Shown: piece after piece, positions 44,337-55,273 of the stretch
Position numbering within the stretch: the stretch's first letter is position 1
Layout: each line of letters starts with the position of its first letter
Source of the DNA: Calamus simplicifolius
Lineage: Eukaryota > Streptophyta > Magnoliopsida > Arecales > Arecaceae
Length of the DNA stretch: 64,000 bases
Assembly (NCBI GenBank): GCA_900491605.1
Contig: UESW01004771.1
Span: 1 to 64,000 of the forward strand
Reading direction: 5' to 3'
Program-made: the position numbers and the translations under genes
Notes under the pieces: generated by a model
What the model saw: the letters and a program-made list of their open reading frames with translations, nothing else
Database searches by the model: none
What the model was told of the DNA's origin: nothing

Positions 44337-45130
44337 TTTACCAAGAAGACATGATTCACAGGTAGTTAATGATTCACAATCATCAACTCGAAGGATGCCC
44401 TCCTGAGTTAACCTGTTTAATCTGTTCTTATTGATATGACCCAGCCGATGGTGCCAAAGATAAATGTCTGTGACATCAGTTGTTCTAGGGCGCTTACTTG
44501 ATTGTACACTACATTCACAGGCTGTGATAATATATAAATGCCATTAGATAAATGCCCAGTCATTACAGTGACTCCATTCATAATGATATTCAAAGTAACA
44601 TCCTTTATTGAAATTTCATAATGACTTTTGGCCAGAAGGCCTACAGAAATTACGTTCAACAAGAACGTTGGGCAAAAATGACAATCATTTAGTATAATGA
44701 CATTTCTATTGAAAACTATTTCAAGAACTCCTAATGCCAGAACTGGAACTAATCTTCCATCGCCGACATTAAGGAATCTTTCATTGTCCTCAAATCTTCT
44801 GGTGACCTGTAGTCCCTGCAATGAATTGCAAATGTTAAAAGGACTCCCGGTATCCAATACCCAGGTCTGATTATCATATACAGAAAAATTACAAGGTGTT
44901 ATCATATAAATACCTTGTTGAGCAACATCTTGCTCCTTTTTCTTCTTTGGCCTGTTTGGATCAAGTGTGGCAATGTAAAGAGGACAGTTCCTCTTCCAGT
45001 GCCCTTGCATCTTGCAGTGAAAGCATTCAGCTTGACTTTTATCAACTTTCTTCTTCTGCATCTGACCCCTTATAGATGTCCTAGCATGTTGCACCTTTTT
45101 CTTATTCTTTTTTTTTCTTCCCTTTCCCAA
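44337..45130 (-). pseudogene. Copia-3 knuckle, protease and GAG-pre-integrase
   Basis: A 237-residue segment has CFHCKMQGHWKRNC (C-X2-C-X4-H-X4-C) after a long lysine-rich tract, then the protease site QTWVLDTGSPFNICNS (D-T-G). The pre-integrase zinc region follows near 44340-44460 (WHDRLGHINKNRLNRL-like in the sister copy), split here by a frameshift at 44417. Confidence 0.9.
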
Positions 45131-45787
45131 AGGGTTGACGCCCTACCTTAGATCCTTCAACCACATTAACCAAACCCTTAGAGAGCTGGTTATCCTTCTC
45201 AAAGTTCTGTAACAACCCCAACAAACCGTGGTAGTTGACTGCAGGCTTTGTCATTCGAAAATGAGTAAGGAAAGGTCGGAAGGATGGAGGCAAGGAATTC
45301 AGGATCGCATCTTTTCCCAACTGCTCATGTAGGGAAAGCCGAGCTTGCTTAGGAGTTCTATCTTCTCGATCATGTACAATACATGATCAGTGACAGGAGA
45401 TCCATCCCTCATTCGAGCATTAAAAATAGCACAACTAGTCTTGTGCCTTTCAACATCGTCAGGTGTGCCGAAAGATTCATTCAACGCTTGAATGATTTCT
45501 TCTGGCTGAGCATTCTCGAACCGGCGACCGAATTCATCGTTCATTGCTGCTAGCATGATGCAACGTACGCTAGTTCTATCATTGAGCCACTTTCTGATAA
45601 GTGTCTTCTCAGAACTTTGGGTGTTTGCATCAGGTATCTTTGGTGCAGGATTATTAAGAATATATAGAATCCTCTCATGCTCAAGGACGATCTTAAGTTT
45701 TCTAAACCAGCTATTGAAATTTGAACCATTCAACTTGTCACTATCCAATAGGGACCTTAATGATAAATTAGTGGCCATTTTCTGCAT
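45102..45787 (-). pseudogene. Copia-3 gag capsid region
   Basis: 45299-45787 starts with MATNLSLRSLLDSDKLNG (second ATG of the frame, about 45778). It has NFNSWFRKLKIVLEHERILY and IMLAAMNDEFGRRFENAQ, a UBN2-type Copia capsid. The frame shifts near 45310 and continues at 45102-45320 with DAILNSLPPSFRPFLTHF. Confidence 0.9.
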
Positions 45788-47443
45788 AAGGAAAAACTAA
45801 AGTTTATTAGTATATAAATTGATTCAGTCTAAAGACTTGGACTTTAGTCTAAAGATTCTCCCACTATTTTGTTTAAATTGGCAGCCTCTACACCCCAATT
45901 CGAAGAATTATTCTTAATTCTTTAGCGGGCACTAAGATCTACATAGACTACATACAGGCCCAAGTGAAGCTTGGCCAACCCATAGCCNCCCAAGTTAAGC
46001 TTGGCCAACCCATATGCATCTAAGAGTAGGTTCAAAACTAATTGTTTCCCAAAACAATTCTTAGTGTTCAGTTTTGCCCCATGTACCTCTTCAGCAGGCA
46101 TGGAGTGCCTCCACTGAAAGTTCTGGTTAAGTCCAACCATTAAATGATATAATCAGTGTAACCTATCAATAGACAACCAAGCCCGAGTGAAGCTCAGCTC
46201 ACCTGACTGTCTATTTAATAGTTACGCTGACTTATCATATAATGAATGATAATTCCGATGGTTGACAAGCACCAGGCATGGAGTGCCTCCAATGATTATC
46301 AAGACATCGGACTCATTATCACCCACCTTAATGGGAGGCTATGATCTAGTTATCATATAACTATTTCATTTTAAGGACCTAATAATTTTAGAGGATTTTA
46401 TAATTTGAAGACAAATTGACTAATCAAGTTCTCCCACTGAATGTATGAAATGGGTAGAATGAAACAAGATTAAGTCAGGTTAAGTCGGCACCTAAATCAG
46501 TCAGACTGATTTCCTTACAGGCATGGGTCAACCCGAATCAGGTAAATGATCTGAATCATAAATGGTTCACCATATTGACCAGGTGAGTGAGATCGATGGG
46601 AGGGATATGCCATTAACTCGTTAAAGACGCATCAATACGAGTAGCTCCCAATTAAAAATCATTCGATCGTTGATCCTAGAGCAACTTGCCAACTCACCTT
46701 GACATCATATGGTTAGCCAATTCTGATTTGACCATCTTAGAGATTCATGCTCAACCACGGAGCCTAATCTACTTCCATTTGGTTTAATCAAAGAGAAGGA
46801 CATGATCAACTACAACTATTGTTTGATTTAGAGCATTCTTAACCTAATCTAATTAGATTTGTTCAAATACTCTTTTAGTCCAGTTGATTTAAACCTTAGG
46901 GTCTAACCCTTTATGGACCCGATTTAGCTAACCCAAAAGATTAAATATATTTCATGTTTACATGTCATATATTTCAATCAACCATCACATGTATTATGTT
47001 ACTACTCATAATTCCTATATTTAGATCATATCTAAAGAGATTATGAATTAACATTTGACATTCAAATTAGACTCTCATAAATATTTGTATGTTTTACATA
47101 GACATGCCATCATATATCATATCTATGTTTTATACTAAACATGCAAATATCATGCTTTTATACAACATCAATATGTATCAAATATAAAACATCTTTTGAG
47201 AGTGCGTGTAATCTATGTTTTGATGCATAAGCTCAATTTAAATTATCTTTGGATTGAGCATCAATGATAAAACAATAGCACGCAATATGTCACAGAATAC
47301 CTCATTGAATGGGTAATTTGGATTTTCAATCCATCTGTGACCATATAGCCTTGCGATTAGTTTTAGCCATAATTACACAATTAATTAGAACATTAATTTA
47401 CATGCAATAAATTAGATCAATAAGAAACCATTGCTATACCATT
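45788..47443 (-). other. Copia-3 untranslated leader and primer-site remnant
   Basis: No coding frame is supported. It holds repeated words (gcatggagtgcctcca at about 46097 and 46273; aagcttggccaacccata twice, flanking the N at 45988). At 47430-47441 is a decayed tRNA-iMet primer site; the minus strand reads tggtatagcaatgg, where Copia-4 has tggtatcagag. Confidence 0.75.
45988..45988. other. Single N inside a short duplication
   Basis: The N lies between two copies of aagcttggccaacccata (one before, one after). Copia-4 has the phrase once at the matching place (53820), so the extra copy may be an assembly join error. Confidence 0.7.
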
Positions 47444-49652
47444 TGTTGGGAGAGTTAATCCCCGAGGCATGCATATTTTAAAATTTGATAACAATTATCA
47501 ATGCAGAAATTTAAAGATTACATATTAATCTTTCTAACATGCATCAAGATCATATCTTTGCCTTATATTATAAGAGCGTTTGATCTAAGTATTGCATATA
47601 AATTAAATAATTAAGATCATATCTTAATCTTCAAGATGAGAAGTCATACTACTCATCTTGAAGCCTGCCTTAAGATCTAAGGATCAAATCACTCACCTTA
47701 AGAACAGTAGGTAAATCCTTTGTGCTCTGCAGCCGTTCAATCGTCCTGCCTCTAGTATTATCCACGCGAAGCCCCCGAATGATCGGATTCCCGGAAGTGC
47801 TAGCTCGCGGAAAAACAATTTTGCTGATCTTGAATTCTTCCACTTGAATTTTCCTCAAAGATCCACCAAGCTTTTGCTAACACTAAAATCACACCAGAAT
47901 TTTCTGTTCTAACTCTTAGAACTGTAACACTTGGTTCTAACTATTTAGAATTTTTGATCTCTTTTGATCTTGTGTTTTTTTATCTGGTGAGGGATGTCCT
48001 CTATTTATAGTTTCATATTAGCCAGCCTATCGAATTCTAACATTTAGAATTCCGCTGTTTTTGTGAAAACCAAAGAGACATATTAAATTCACACACTTAT
48101 CAATGCATGAAGAGTTGTGTGGAGTGCTCTTCCAAAGAGGCACATTAATTCACACGCTTGTCAATGCACGAAAAGTTGTGTGGAGTGCTCTTCCAAAGAG
48201 GCACATTAATTCACACACTTGTCAATGCACGGAGAGTTGTGTGGAGTGCTCTTCTAAAGAGGCACATTAATTCATACACTTGTCAATGCACGGAGAGTTG
48301 TGTGGAGTGCTCTTCCATAGAGGCACCTTTTAGCAAAATTTATTTTTCTTGAACTTGGAAATCATTTGAAGAAGACTAAAAGTTATAAATTAAATTCTGC
48401 ATGAGAATTTAATTTCTCATGAGATGAGATTTTAGTTATCTCATCATGCGAGAAAACCTTTTTCACACATTGGGTTTAGATTTTTGGTTTTAAGCTAATT
48501 TGAATTTATTGGATTAAACCAATATAGATCATGGTCCTAGCCCAAATCAAATTTGGCTAATCCTGAATCTATTTAAATCCAAATCAAATCTAATTTCAAA
48601 TCAATATTTGAAATTGATTAGTCCTTCTAATAGACTTAAACCAAATTGAATCTTATTCACTTGTACTTAATCCAATTGAGATAATTCAATCAATCAAATT
48701 GATTAATTAAATCATATACGATTCTCAATCGTTGATCAGCAAATAGATCATCCTAGGAAACTTCTATGCGTGTGACTCTCTAGGTTCGAACCTAAGCCGG
48801 TAGCATAGAAACAATTTTCTATACTAATCGATGTGCCCATCTAGCAATGGAACCCGACATCCGGATAGGTCGAAGAGTTGCCGAGCAAACTCCAAGAACC
48901 CTAAGAAACAGTTACCATATAATTCATCCTCTTGACCACAAATGCTAAGGATGGCTTAAGAGCCTGTCAACTCTAAACAGCAAATCCATAAAGTGATTTC
49001 AATTTTAGTGATCATGTGACTTTCACATGAAGTGCCTTGGCCAAGGTCTTGCTAAATTGAAACACAAGCATTTCTCCTTTTAACGGGATAGGTCAAATTC
49101 CATCTTGATCCACAACTGACTACCACAAGTACTTGACTGCACCCAGTAACCTTTCGTAGCTGGATTAGAAATCCAGGTGGTCCGGCACCTAAGTACAATG
49201 AGTTTCTTGTAAGCCACTGGTTGTGATCTTCAGGTCTGAAGGATACTTATACCTATATCTTCTCGGATTAACTCTTGACAGTAGAGTATCCGAAATGAGT
49301 CACGTTCGGTGAAATGTACTCCTACACTTTCACCTGTATGTCATACCAGTGTCTCTACACTCCTTGGTTAAGAGGACAACCAACAAATATGATATACAAC
49401 GTCCTATAATTGATAGTACTATGGCCCTGTCATAGTATATCATTTGGTCGCGAACTCTTTTAAGGACCTTCAAAGATAAATCCTCCTTTATCGTGAAGGA
49501 AGATCCTAAGGGCTTCATTACTATTAGGAGTTTTAAGAAGATGTTCTTGTAATGAATAAACTGCCAAATAACTTTTATTAATATATCAATTTATATACAA
49601 TTTACATCAGCACAATCATCAAATGATTGGCTTTAGGATACAATTCCCAACA
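47444..49652 (-). repeat. LTR-B, shared middle LTR of the Copia array
   Basis: 2209 bp from tgttgggagagttaatccc to gatacaattcccaaca. It is the 5' LTR for Copia-3 and the 3' LTR for Copia-4. Contains about four copies of a 62 bp minisatellite (ggcacattaattcacac ... gttgtgtggagtgctcttcc) at about 48075-48330. Confidence 0.93.
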
Positions 49653-49666
49653 AACTCCCACTTAGC

Positions 49667-50203
49667 CTAAAGCCACTCATTACAGTATCTAATACCCATC
49701 TTCAATTTATAGTCATCAAACTCCTTGATGCTGAGTGCTTTAGTAAATGGGTCACCTAGGTTTTCCTTTCCATCAATCTTCTGAAGATTTATGTCACCTC
49801 GGTCTACAATCTCTCGTATAAGATGAAACCGACGCAGTATGTGCTTGGTGCGCTGATGTGCTCGTGGTTCCTTTGCTTGAGCTATGGCACCAGTACTGTC
49901 ACTGTACAACAGGACTGGTCCATCTATGGAAGGTGCCACTCCAAGCTCGGAGATAAACTTTCACAGCCACACAGCTTCTTTCGCAGCATCTGATGCAGCG
50001 ATGTACTCTGCCTCGCACACAGAATCTGCCACTGTATGTTGCTTGAAACTTTTCCAGCAAACAGCTCCACCATTTAGGATAAACACGAAACCTGATACAC
50101 TTTTGCTATCATCATGATCTGATTGAAAACTGGAATCAGTATATCCAACAAGTTTCAAATCAGACTCTCCATAGACTAACCACTGGTCCTTAGTATTTCT
50201 CAA
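49667..50203 (-). pseudogene. Copia-4 RNase H and C-terminus
   Basis: 49961-50203 has VGYTDSSFQSDHDDSKSVSG and ADSVCEAEYIAASDAAKEAV. 49667-49939 has YSDSTGAIAQAKEPRAHQRT, HILRRFHLIREIVDRGDI and the polyprotein end DPFTKALSIKEFDDYKLKMG. A frameshift near 49950 separates them. The stop at 49667 lies a few bases from the polypurine tract. Confidence 0.92.
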
Positions 50204-50257
50204 ATACTTAAGGATTGTCTTAACAACTTGCCAGTGTTTTTCTCCTGGATCAGATTG

Positions 50258-51166
50258 TTATCTACTCACTACTCCTAGTGAGTATGCCACATCTGGTCTT
50301 GTACATGTCATGGTGTACATAATCGATCCTACTGCCGAAGCATATGGAATTCGACTCATACGTTCTCTTTCATTAGGAGTTGTCGGACAATCCTTCTTAG
50401 AAAGATGAATTCCATGGCCTATCGGAAGATAGCCTTTCTTGGAATTCTCCATGCTAAACCTCTTTAGCACTGTGTCAATGTACGTAGATTGGGATAAACC
50501 AAGCATCCTCTTAGATCTATCTCTATAGATCTTCATCCCGAGGATGTATGATGCTTCTCCCAGATCTTTCATGGAGAATTGTGATGATAACCATGTCTTT
50601 ATTCCTTGTAATGCAGGGACATCATTCCCGATTAAGAGAATGTCATCCACATATAATACAAGAATACAATAACAGAATCGTTAGCCCATTTTAAATGCAA
50701 GGTTCTTCTTATTCTTAATAAAGCCATAAGATTTGATCACTTTATCAAATCGTATGTTCCAACTCTTAGATGCTTTCTTAAGTCCATAAATAGACTTCTG
50801 TAGCCTGCACACTTTAGACTCGTCTTTAGATATAAAACCTTCAGGCTGTATCATATACACCTGTTCTTCTAAATCACCATTTAGAAAAGCGGTTTTAACA
50901 TCCATTTGCCAAATCTCATAATCTAAGTGTGTTGCTATAGCTAGCATAATCCGAATGGATTTCAGCATTGCCACAGGAGAAAACGTTTCGTCATAGTCAA
51001 TACCATAACGTTGACGATACCCCTTGGCAACCAGACGTGCTTTATAAGTCTCAACCTTTCTGTGTGCACCTCTTTTCCTCTTGAAAACCCACTTACACCC
51101 TATGGGTTTTATCCCTTCGGGTGGGTCAACTAATGTCCATACATTATTGTCCTTCATAGGAATCAA
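50258..51166 (-). pseudogene. Copia-4 reverse transcriptase
   Basis: 50681-51166 has GCKWVFKRKRGAHRKVETYK, KARLVAKGYRQRYGIDYDE, IWQMDVKTAFLNGDLEEQ and VCRLQKSIYGLKKASKSW. A frameshift at about 50665-50680 is followed by ILVLYVDDILLIGND with YVDD intact, and LSSQFSMKDLGEASYILGMK at 50258-50650. A stop or frame change near 50255 precedes RNase H. Confidence 0.93.
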
Positions 51167-51289
51167 GTTTGGATTTCATGGCATCAAGCCATTTATTAGA
51201 GTCAGTCCTTTGCATAGCATCCATATAGGTGATCGGATCCTCGTTGTTCTCATCGAGTTCAACAGGATCATCGTTCTGGACCAAGAAAC

Positions 51290-52190
51290 CTAAGTATCTG
51301 TCGATTGATGTGGTACTCTACCAGATCGCCTTAATGGTGCATCTAAAATGGGTTTTGAGTTTGATCTAATCAACTCAGATTCTAAGGGTTCACTGGTTTG
51401 TGTTGTTCCTTCTACTTGATGAACTTCCTCAAGTTCAACATTAGAGCTATTTGTTCCTTCACTAAGGAACTCCTTTTCAAGAAAAAACTGCTCTATTACT
51501 AATGAACAACTTTTGTTCTTCAGTATTGTAAAAGTAATATCCTTTGGTTTCTTTCGGATAGTCGATGAAAAACATTTATCAGATTTGGATTCAAGTTTGT
51601 CTGATTTTGCACGTTTCACATAAGCTGGACACCCACAGACTCTCAGATATGTGATTACCGGTTTATGTCCATACCACATCTCATGTGGAGTTTTTGAAAC
51701 AGACTTACTTGGAACCTTATTGAGAATATGACAAGCTGATTCTAATGCATATCCCCAAAAGAATATTGGCAAGCTTGCAAAACCTATCATGGACCGAACC
51801 ATGTCTAACAGAGTTCGATTCCTCCTTTTCGACACACCGTTATGTTGTGGTGTTCCTAGAGGAGTCCATTGGGAGAGTATCCATTCTCCCTTAAATATGT
51901 CACAAAGTCATTGGAAAGGTATTCGCCTCCTCGATCTGATCGAAGGATCTTAATACATTTTCCTATTTGTTTTTCTACTTCTTTATGATATTGTTTGAAC
52001 ATTTCAAACGATTCAGATTTATGTCGCATATGATAGACATAACCGAACCTAGAAAGGTCGTCTGTAAAGTAATGAAGTAGTAATATCCACCTTTGGCACA
52101 AGTGCTCATTGGTCCACATACATCAGTATGTACTAGACTTAATAGCTCTTTAGCTCTTTCACCTTTTCCAGTAAAAGATGACTTGGTCAT
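51290..52190 (-). pseudogene. Copia-4 integrase
   Basis: 51975-52190 has ELLSLVHTDVCGPMS. 51856-52119 has KILRSDRGGEYLSNDF in another frame (shift near 52070). 51290-51835 has SKRRNRTLLDMVRSMIGFAS (catalytic Glu position altered to Ser-Lys context by a frame change just upstream) and LESACHILNKVPSKSVSKTP. The variable linker follows to 51290. Confidence 0.9.
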
Positions 52191-52916
52191 TTAACCAAGA
52201 AGACAGGATTCACAGGTAGTTAATGATTCACAATCATCAACTCGAAGGATGCCCTCCTGAGTTAACCTGTTTAATCTGTTCTTATTGATATGACCCAGCC
52301 GATCGTGCCAAAGATAAATGTCTGTGACATCAGTTGTTCTAGGGCGCTTACTTAATTTGTACACTACATTCACAGGCTATGATAATATATAAATGCCATT
52401 AGATAAATGCCCAGTCATTACAATGACTCCATTCATAATGATATTCAAAGTAACATCCTTTATTGAAATTTCATAATGACTTTTGGCCAGAAGGCCTACA
52501 GAAATTACGTTCAACAAGAACGTTAGGCAAAAATGACAATCATTTAGTATAATGACATTTCTATTGAAAACTATTTCAAGAACTCCTAATGCCAGGACTG
52601 GAACTAATCTTCCATCACCGACATTAAGGAATCTTTCATTGTCCTCAAATCTTTTAGTGACCTGTAGTCCCTGCAATGAATTGCAAATGTTAAAAGGACT
52701 CCCGGTATCCAATACCCAGGTCTGATTATCATATACAGAAAAATTACAAGGTGTTATCATATAAATACCTTGTTGAGCAACATCTTGCCCCTTTTTCTTC
52801 TTCGACCTGTTTGGATCAAGTGTGGCAATGTAAAGAGGACAGTTCCTCTTCCAATGCCCTTGCATCTTGCAATGAAAGCATTCAGCTTGACTTTTATCAA
52901 CTTTCTTCTTCTGCAT
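52191..52916 (-). pseudogene. Copia-4 knuckle, protease and GAG-pre-integrase
   Basis: 52377-52916 has CFHCKMQGHWKRNC and QTWVLDTGSPFNICNS (D-T-G). After a TAG at 52376-52380, 52191-52373 has DIYLWHDRLGHINKNRLNRL and CESCLLG, the H-H-C-C pre-integrase zinc domain. A TAA at 52191-52193 then separates it from MTKSSFTG. Confidence 0.9.
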
Positions 52917-53640
52917 CTGACCCTTATAGATGTCCTAGCATGTTGCTCCTTTTTCTTATTCTTTTTCTTCTTCCCTTTCCCAAAGGATTGACGCCCTACC
53001 TTAGATCCTTCAACCACATTAACCAAACCCTTAGAGAGCTGGTTATCCTTCTCAAAGTTCTGTAACAACCCCAACAAACTGTGATAGTTGACTGCAGGCT
53101 TTGTCATTCGAAAATGAGTAAGGAAAGGTCGAAGGATGGAGGCAAGGAATTCAGGATTGCATCTTTTCCCAACTGCTCATGTAGTGGAAAGCCGAGCTTG
53201 CTTAGCAGTTCTATCTTCTCGTTCATGTACAATACATGATCAGTGACAGGAGATCCATCCCTTATTCGAGCATTAAAAATAGCACAACTAGTCTTGTGCC
53301 TTTCAACGTCGTCAGGTGTGCCGAAAGATTCATTCAACGCTTGAATGATTTCTTTTGGCTGAGCATTCTCGAACCGGCGACCGAATTCATCGTTCATTGC
53401 TGCTAGCATGATGCAACGTACGCTAGTTCTATCATTGAGCCACTTCTGATAAGTGTCTTTCTCAGAACTTTGTGTGTTTGCATCAGGTATCTTTGGTGCA
53501 GGATTATTAAGAATATATAGAATGCTTTCATGCTCAAGGACGATCTTAAGTTTTCTAAACCAGCTATTGAAATTTGAACCATTCAACTTGTCACTATCAA
53601 TAGGGACCTTAATGATAAATTAGTGGTCATTTTCTGCATA
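52917..53640 (-). pseudogene. Copia-4 gag capsid region
   Basis: 53104-53586 has NGSNFNSWFRKLKIVLEHES and QALNESFGTPDDVERHKTSC. 52757-53107 continues with NYHSLLGLLQNFEKDNQLSK and a lysine-rich tract leading to the knuckle. A 1 bp loss near 53598 cuts the first codons (the MATNLSLRS-type start lies at about 53630 in another frame). Confidence 0.9.
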
Positions 53641-55273
53641 AGGAAAAACTAAAGTTTATTAGTATATTAATTGATTCAATCTAAAGACTTGGACTTTAGT
53701 CTAAAGATTCTCCTACTATTTTGTTTAAATTGGCAGCCTCTACACCCCAATTCGAAGAATTATTCTTAATTCTTTAGCGGGCACTAAGATCTGCATAGAC
53801 TACATACAGGCCCAAGTTAAGCTTGGCCAACCCATATGCATCTAAGAGTAGGTTCAAAACCAATTGTTTTCAAAATAATTCTTAGTGTTCAGTTTTGCCC
53901 CATGTACCTCTTCAGCAGGCATGGAGTGCCTCCACTGAAAGTTCTGGTTAGGTCCAACCATTAAACGATATAATCAGTATAACCTATCAATAGACAACCA
54001 AGTCCGAGTGAAGCTCGGCTCACCTGACTGTCTATTTAATAGTTACGCTGACTTATCATATAATGAATGATAATTCCGATGGTTGACAAGCACCAGGCAT
54101 GGAGTGCCTCCAATGATTATCAAGACATCGGACTCATTATCACCCACCTTAATAGGAGGCTATGATCTAGTTATCATATAACTATTTCATTTTAAGGACC
54201 TAATAATTTTAAAGGATTTTATAATTTGAAGACAAATTGACTAATCAAGTTCTCCCACTGAATGTATGAAATGGATAGAATGAAACAAGATTAAGTCAGG
54301 TTAAGTGGCACCTAAATCAGTCAGACTGATTTCCTTACAGGCATGGGTCAACCCGAATCAGGTAAATAATCTGAATCATAAATGGTTCACCACATTGACC
54401 AGGTGAGTGAGATCGATGGGAGGAATATGCCATTAACTCGTTAAAGACGCATCAATACGAGTAGCTCCCAATTAAAAACCATTCGATCGTTGATCCTAGA
54501 GCAACTTGCCAACTCACCTTGACATCATATGGTTAGCCAATTCTGATTTGACCATCTTAGAGATTCATGCTCAACCACGGAGCCTAATCTACTTCCATTT
54601 GGTTTAATCAAAGAGAAGGACATGATCAACTACAACTATTGTTTAATTTAGAGCATTCTTAACCTAATCTAATTAGATTTGTTCAAATACTCTTTTAGTC
54701 CAGTTGATTTAAACTTTAGGGTCTAACCCTTTATGGACCCGATTTAGCTAACCCAAAAGATTAAATATATTTCATGTTTACATGTCATATATTTCAATCA
54801 AGCATCACATGTATTATGTTACTACTCATAATTCCTATATTTAGATCATATCTAAAGAGATTATGAATTAACATTTGACATTCAAATTAGACTCTCATAA
54901 ATATTTGTATGTTTCATAACATAGACATCATGCCATCATATATCATATCTATGTTTTATACTAAACATGCAAATATCATGCTTTTATACAACATCAATAT
55001 GTATCAAATATAAAACATCTTTTGAGAGTGCGTGCAATCTATGTTTTGATGCATAAGCTCAATTTAAATTATCTTTGGATTGAGCATCAATGATAAAACA
55101 ATAGCACGGCAATATGTCACAGAATACCTCATTGAATGGGTAATTTGGATTTTCAATCCATCTGTGATCATATAGCCTTGCGATTAGTTTTAACCATTAT
55201 TACACAATTAATTAGAACATTAATTTACATGCAATAAATTAGATCAATAAGAAACCATTACTCTGATACCATT
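53641..55273 (-). other. Copia-4 untranslated leader with tRNA-iMet primer site
   Basis: 1.6 kb without a supported coding frame, matching the Copia-3 leader nearly base for base. The primer site tggtatcagag (minus strand) sits two bases from LTR-C at 55261-55271 and is complementary to the 3' end of initiator tRNA-Met, the usual Copia primer. Confidence 0.8.

Larger units (their letters stand above)
41798..47443 (-). mobile_element. Copia-3 internal region (gag-pol), degraded
   Basis: 5.65 kb read on the minus strand: primer-site remnant next to LTR-B, a 1.65 kb leader, then gag, knuckle, protease, integrase, RT, RNase H and the polypurine tract at 41798-41809. Very similar to Copia-4 throughout but carrying its own frameshifts, a mutated RT catalytic box and a single N at 45988. 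Sequence style (KLNGSNFNSWFRKLK gag; Tnt1-like integrase) suggests the Tork lineage, with low certainty. Confidence 0.9.
49653..55273 (-). mobile_element. Copia-4 internal region (gag-pol), better preserved than Copia-3
   Basis: 5.62 kb with the same content and order as Copia-3. Polypurine tract at 49653-49664 next to LTR-B; primer-binding site tggtatcagag (minus strand, 55261-55271) next to LTR-C. YVDD and most motifs are intact, but at least five frameshifts or stops remain, so it is not functional as sequenced. Confidence 0.92.

Noticed and set aside
48775..48800. ggttcgaacc resembling a tRNA T-arm / Pol III B box inside the Copia array LTRs
   Set aside because: It is a short palindrome present in all three LTRs. 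No acceptor stem, anticodon arm or A box at the correct distance.
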